A stretch of DNA of 42,234 nucleotides from CAZYVA01 sp964650695 (GTDB lineage Bacteria > Bacillota > Clostridia > Lachnospirales > Lachnospiraceae). Shown here piece by piece: positions 39,935-42,234 of the stretch. The stretch's first letter is position 1. Each line of letters starts with the position of its first letter. The DNA lies in the NCBI GenBank assembly GCA_964650695.1, contig CAZYVA010000005.1, forward strand, positions 1-42,234, read 5' to 3'. The notes below the pieces were generated by a model. That model saw nothing but the letters and a program-made list of their open reading frames with translations, searched no databases and was not told the origin of the DNA. The position numbers and the translations under genes were made by a program.

Positions 39935-42234
39935 TTACCCGAAACGTTCCTCGTTTTCAATAACTTTTTCTGTCAGTTTTACACAGGATTCCCCCAGGTA
40001 ATTCTCCAATCTGCTTAAAAGCCCCGCATCCGCATGGACCTTCCTTCCTGCGGGCAGTCTCTTTACGGCCCGTTCCGCTTTGCAGTAGATCACAACGGCA
40101 TCCTCCCCATCCGATGCGTCCAGAAGATCATACAGGGCCTGCTGGCGCTCTGAAAACGCTGCTTTACTGGCGAACTGCAGCCATAGCTCTTTCTGCACTT
40201 TCATGAACGGAACCACGGACTCACAGATCAGCTTACTGGCTGCCTCATCTTCCTCGGAAACCCTTCCCCGGATAAAGACCTTGTTTTCTTCTTCCAGGTA
40301 TCCCCGATATTTTTCGTAGCTTTTCGGAAACACTACGACTTCCACCGTCCCCATCAAATCTTCAATCGAAAGGAACGCCATCGTCTGGTTTTGTTTGGTA
40401 TATTTGATCGTCTTTGCGGCAATAATGCCGCCAATCGTCTCTTTCATCCCATCATGCACGCAGGTACGTCCGGTTTCCTCATCCAGTTGGAAATCCATCG
40501 CTGTCCGAGTGATCATACTCCGCCATCGCTGTTCATAATCCTCCAGCGGATGTCCGCTCAAATATACGCCCAGGACTTCTTTTTCAAAGGAAAGCAAGGT
40601 TTCTTTATCATATTCCCCCACATCCGGCAGCGTAATTTCATATTCTGATTTTTTTTCATCGCTTACCAGGTCAAACAAAGACATCTGCCCCGTCATGGAG
40701 TACTTGCGCTCCCGGTTTACCTCGTCCATCACCTGGCTATAGACCAGCATCATTTGCTTTCTCGTCCCACACAGGCTGTCAAACGCCCCTGATTTGATAA
40801 AGCTCTCTACTGCCCGTTTATTGACTTCTTTCCCTGAAAGACGCTCTATAAAATCTTTCAAGGAGCGAAACCGTCCCCCCAGCTTCCGCTGCGCAAGCAC
40901 CGCGTCGATCACCGGCCGCCCGATGCTTTTGATGGCGGTCAGCCCATAACGGATCCTGCCATTGTCAACAGAAAAACGGCCTTCTCCCTCATTGATATCC
41001 GGCGGGAGGATCTGGATCCCCATTTGCCGGCATGTATAAATATACTCCGCGACTTTTCCCGGATTGTCTATGACGGAAGTCATCAGAGCCGCCATAAACT
41101 CCACCGGATAATAGTATTTCAGCCATGCTGTCTGGTAGGAGACGACCGCATAGGCTGCAGCATGGGATTTGTTGAACGCATATTTCGCAAAATCAATCAT
41201 CTCATCATAAATCTTGTTTGCCGTTTTCTCATCAATCCCATTCGCAAGGCAGCCCGGCACGTTTTCTTCCGGGTTCCCATAGACAAAATTCTGCCGCTCC
41301 TTCTGCATCACGTCCCCTTTTTTCTTGGACATGGCGCGGCGCAGGATATCGCTGCGCCCCAATGTATACCCGGCTAATTTTTGCACGATCTGCATAACCT
41401 GTTCCTGATATACGATACAGCCGTAGGTCGGCTCCAGGATTTCTTCCAACTGTGGGCAGTCGTAAGTAATCGTTGCCGGATGGTTTTTCCCTTTGATATA
41501 CTGGGGGATAAATTCCATCGGCCCCGGCCGGTACAAGGAAATCCCGGCTATGATATCTTCCAAATTCCGGGGTTTCAGCTCTTTGATGAAGCTTTTCATC
41601 CCGCTGCTCTCCAACTGGAATACCCCATCCGTTTTCCCGGTTCCGATATAGGAAAAAACCGCCTGGTCGTCATAATTGATTTCGTTGATGTCGATATCCT
41701 TCCCGCTGCTTTTGCACGCCAGGCTCACTGCATCACGGATGACCGTAAGGGTGCGCAGCCCCAGGAAGTCCATCTTTAAAAGCCCCAGCTCTTCCAGTGT
41801 CGTCATCGTAAACTGGGTCGTCACGGATCCATCCGAACCAAGGGAGAGCGGCACATACTCATCAATGCTTTTCTGGCTGATGACCACCCCTGCGGCATGT
41901 GTGGATGTATGCCTTGGCAGTCCTTCCAGGCGCATAGAAGCGTCAATCAGTTCCTGCACCTGCGGATCCTCTTTATATGCCTTTTTTAAATCCGGACTGG
42001 TTTCCAATGCCCGCTCCAACGTGATGTTCAGTTCTTTCGGGACCATCTTAGAAATAGAGTCCACAAACGCATACGGCAAATCCATCACGCGCCCTACATC
42101 CCGGATGACGCCTCTCGCCGCCATCGTTCCGAATGTTACGATCTGTACCACCCGGTCTTTCCCATACTTTTCCACCACATAATCAATCACTTCCTGGCGC
42201 CGCTCAAAACAGAAGTCCACATCGATATCCGGCA
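39935..42234 (-). CDS. dnaE: DNA polymerase III alpha subunit DnaE, C-terminal two thirds (cut at right edge)
   Basis: The frame is open to the right window edge and gives the last 765 residues; the PHP domain and first part of the polymerase are missing. It opens at PDIDVDFCFERRQEVIDYV, the catalytic Asp pair of the palm. FGTMAARGVIRDVGRVMDLP, LPRHTSTHAAGVVIS, LYRPGPMEFIPQYIKGK, YQEQVMQIVQKLAGYTLG and AYAVVSYQTAWLKYYYPVEF are fingers and thumb motifs of C-family polymerases. The OB-fold (GGIIAAKTIKYTKQNQTMAF) lies near the end, as in DnaE1 rather than PolC. It replicates or repairs DNA. It shares an operon with pfkA. Confidence 0.97.
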   Translation of the reverse strand, partial: PDIDVDFCFERRQEVIDYVVEKYGKDRVVQIVTFGTMAARGVIRDVGRVMDLPYAFVDSISKMVPKELNITLERALETSPDLKKAYKEDPQVQELIDASMRLEGLPRHTSTHAAGVVISQKSIDEYVPLSLGSDGSVTTQFTMTTLEELGLLKMDFLGLRTLTVIRDAVSLACKSSGKDIDINEINYDDQAVFSYIGTGKTDGVFQLESSGMKSFIKELKPRNLEDIIAGISLYRPGPMEFIPQYIKGKNHPATITYDCPQLEEILEPTYGCIVYQEQVMQIVQKLAGYTLGRSDILRRAMSKKKGDVMQKERQNFVYGNPEENVPGCLANGIDEKTANKIYDEMIDFAKYAFNKSHAAAYAVVSYQTAWLKYYYPVEFMAALMTSVIDNPGKVAEYIYTCRQMGIQILPPDINEGEGRFSVDNGRIRYGLTAIKSIGRPVIDAVLAQRKLGGRFRSLKDFIERLSGKEVNKRAVESFIKSGAFDSLCGTRKQMMLVYSQVMDEVNRERKYSMTGQMSLFDLVSDEKKSEYEITLPDVGEYDKETLLSFEKEVLGVYLSGHPLEDYEQRWRSMITRTAMDFQLDEETGRTCVHDGMKETIGGIIAAKTIKYTKQNQTMAFLSIEDLMGTVEVVVFPKSYEKYRGYLEEENKVFIRGRVSEEDEAASKLICESVVPFMKVQKELWLQFASKAAFSERQQALYDLLDASDGEDAVVIYCKAERAVKRLPAGRKVHADAGLLSRLENYLGESCVKLTEKVIENEERFG

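Noticed and set aside
1..42234. CRISPR array, prophage, toxin-antitoxin or defence system
   Set aside because: No regular spacer-repeat array, integrase, phage structural gene or defence protein was found; the repeats are dispersed.
1..42234. tRNA or rRNA genes
   Set aside because: No GTTCGANNC-type T-loop with a matching acceptor stem and no rRNA-like segment was seen on reading the spacers; a covariance search was not possible.

Overview
The window looks like a chromosomal contig of a gut-type Lachnospiraceae (Clostridia, low-to-mid GC Firmicutes). Support comes from protein content (DUF1934, DUF5711, CvpA, a ClpC with a UVR linker, an 'endosialidase'-named small protein, a FolB-FolK fusion), from AGGAGG-type ribosome binding sites and from SigA-like promoters. 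No plasmid, prophage, CRISPR, tRNA or rRNA signal was seen. One 100-N assembly gap lies at 3963-4062.

Layout. 1-3817 (minus): 5' part of glutamate synthase gltB (runs off the left edge) and pnp. 3864-4133: a terminal-inverted-repeat element split by the N gap. 4224-10236 (plus): a promoter, two different alpha/beta-hydrolase esterases, an ATP-grasp ligase, then trkA and trkH for potassium uptake. 10307-11899 (minus): a GNAT acetyltransferase and a threonine aldolase family enzyme. 12081-14215 (plus): an APC permease with two C-terminal RCK_C-like domains. 14219-18920 (minus): gntR, clpC, a small conserved protein and radA as one stress/repair operon. 19227-22961 (minus): ogt, a PucR-type regulator and an acyl-CoA synthetase. 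23083-27982 (plus): xre, cupin, class A penicillin-binding protein, aroB and an SDR oxidoreductase, tightly packed. 28247-31963 (minus): folC, folE, folP and folBK, a folate operon. 32235-37097 (minus): cvpA, a DUF5711 protein, a LysM protein and cyclopropane fatty acid synthase, mostly envelope functions. 37589-38256 (plus): a small single-pass membrane protein behind a long repeat-rich leader. 38323-42234 (minus): dnaE (cut at its 5' end), pfkA and a DUF1934 gene.

The most striking non-coding content is a family of short palindromic mobile repeats in the spacers. Copies or remnants occur near 1686, 8726, 16056, 19046, 31997 and 34298, with possible degenerate remnants at 30001 and 33050. 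The copy at 31997-32137 has inverted ends and is flanked by a perfect 9-bp direct repeat, as expected of a transposed MITE. Another copy forms the last codons of clpC. Other points worth attention are a terminator-like hairpin inside the gltB leader, a palindrome over the pucR promoter, a candidate small RNA at 28108-28200 with a C-rich loop, and a compound inverted repeat in the leader of the gene at 37807.

Most genes are housekeeping. The best candidate for an undescribed function is the esterase-esterase-ATP-grasp cassette at 4330-7267, whose substrate cannot be read from the sequence.
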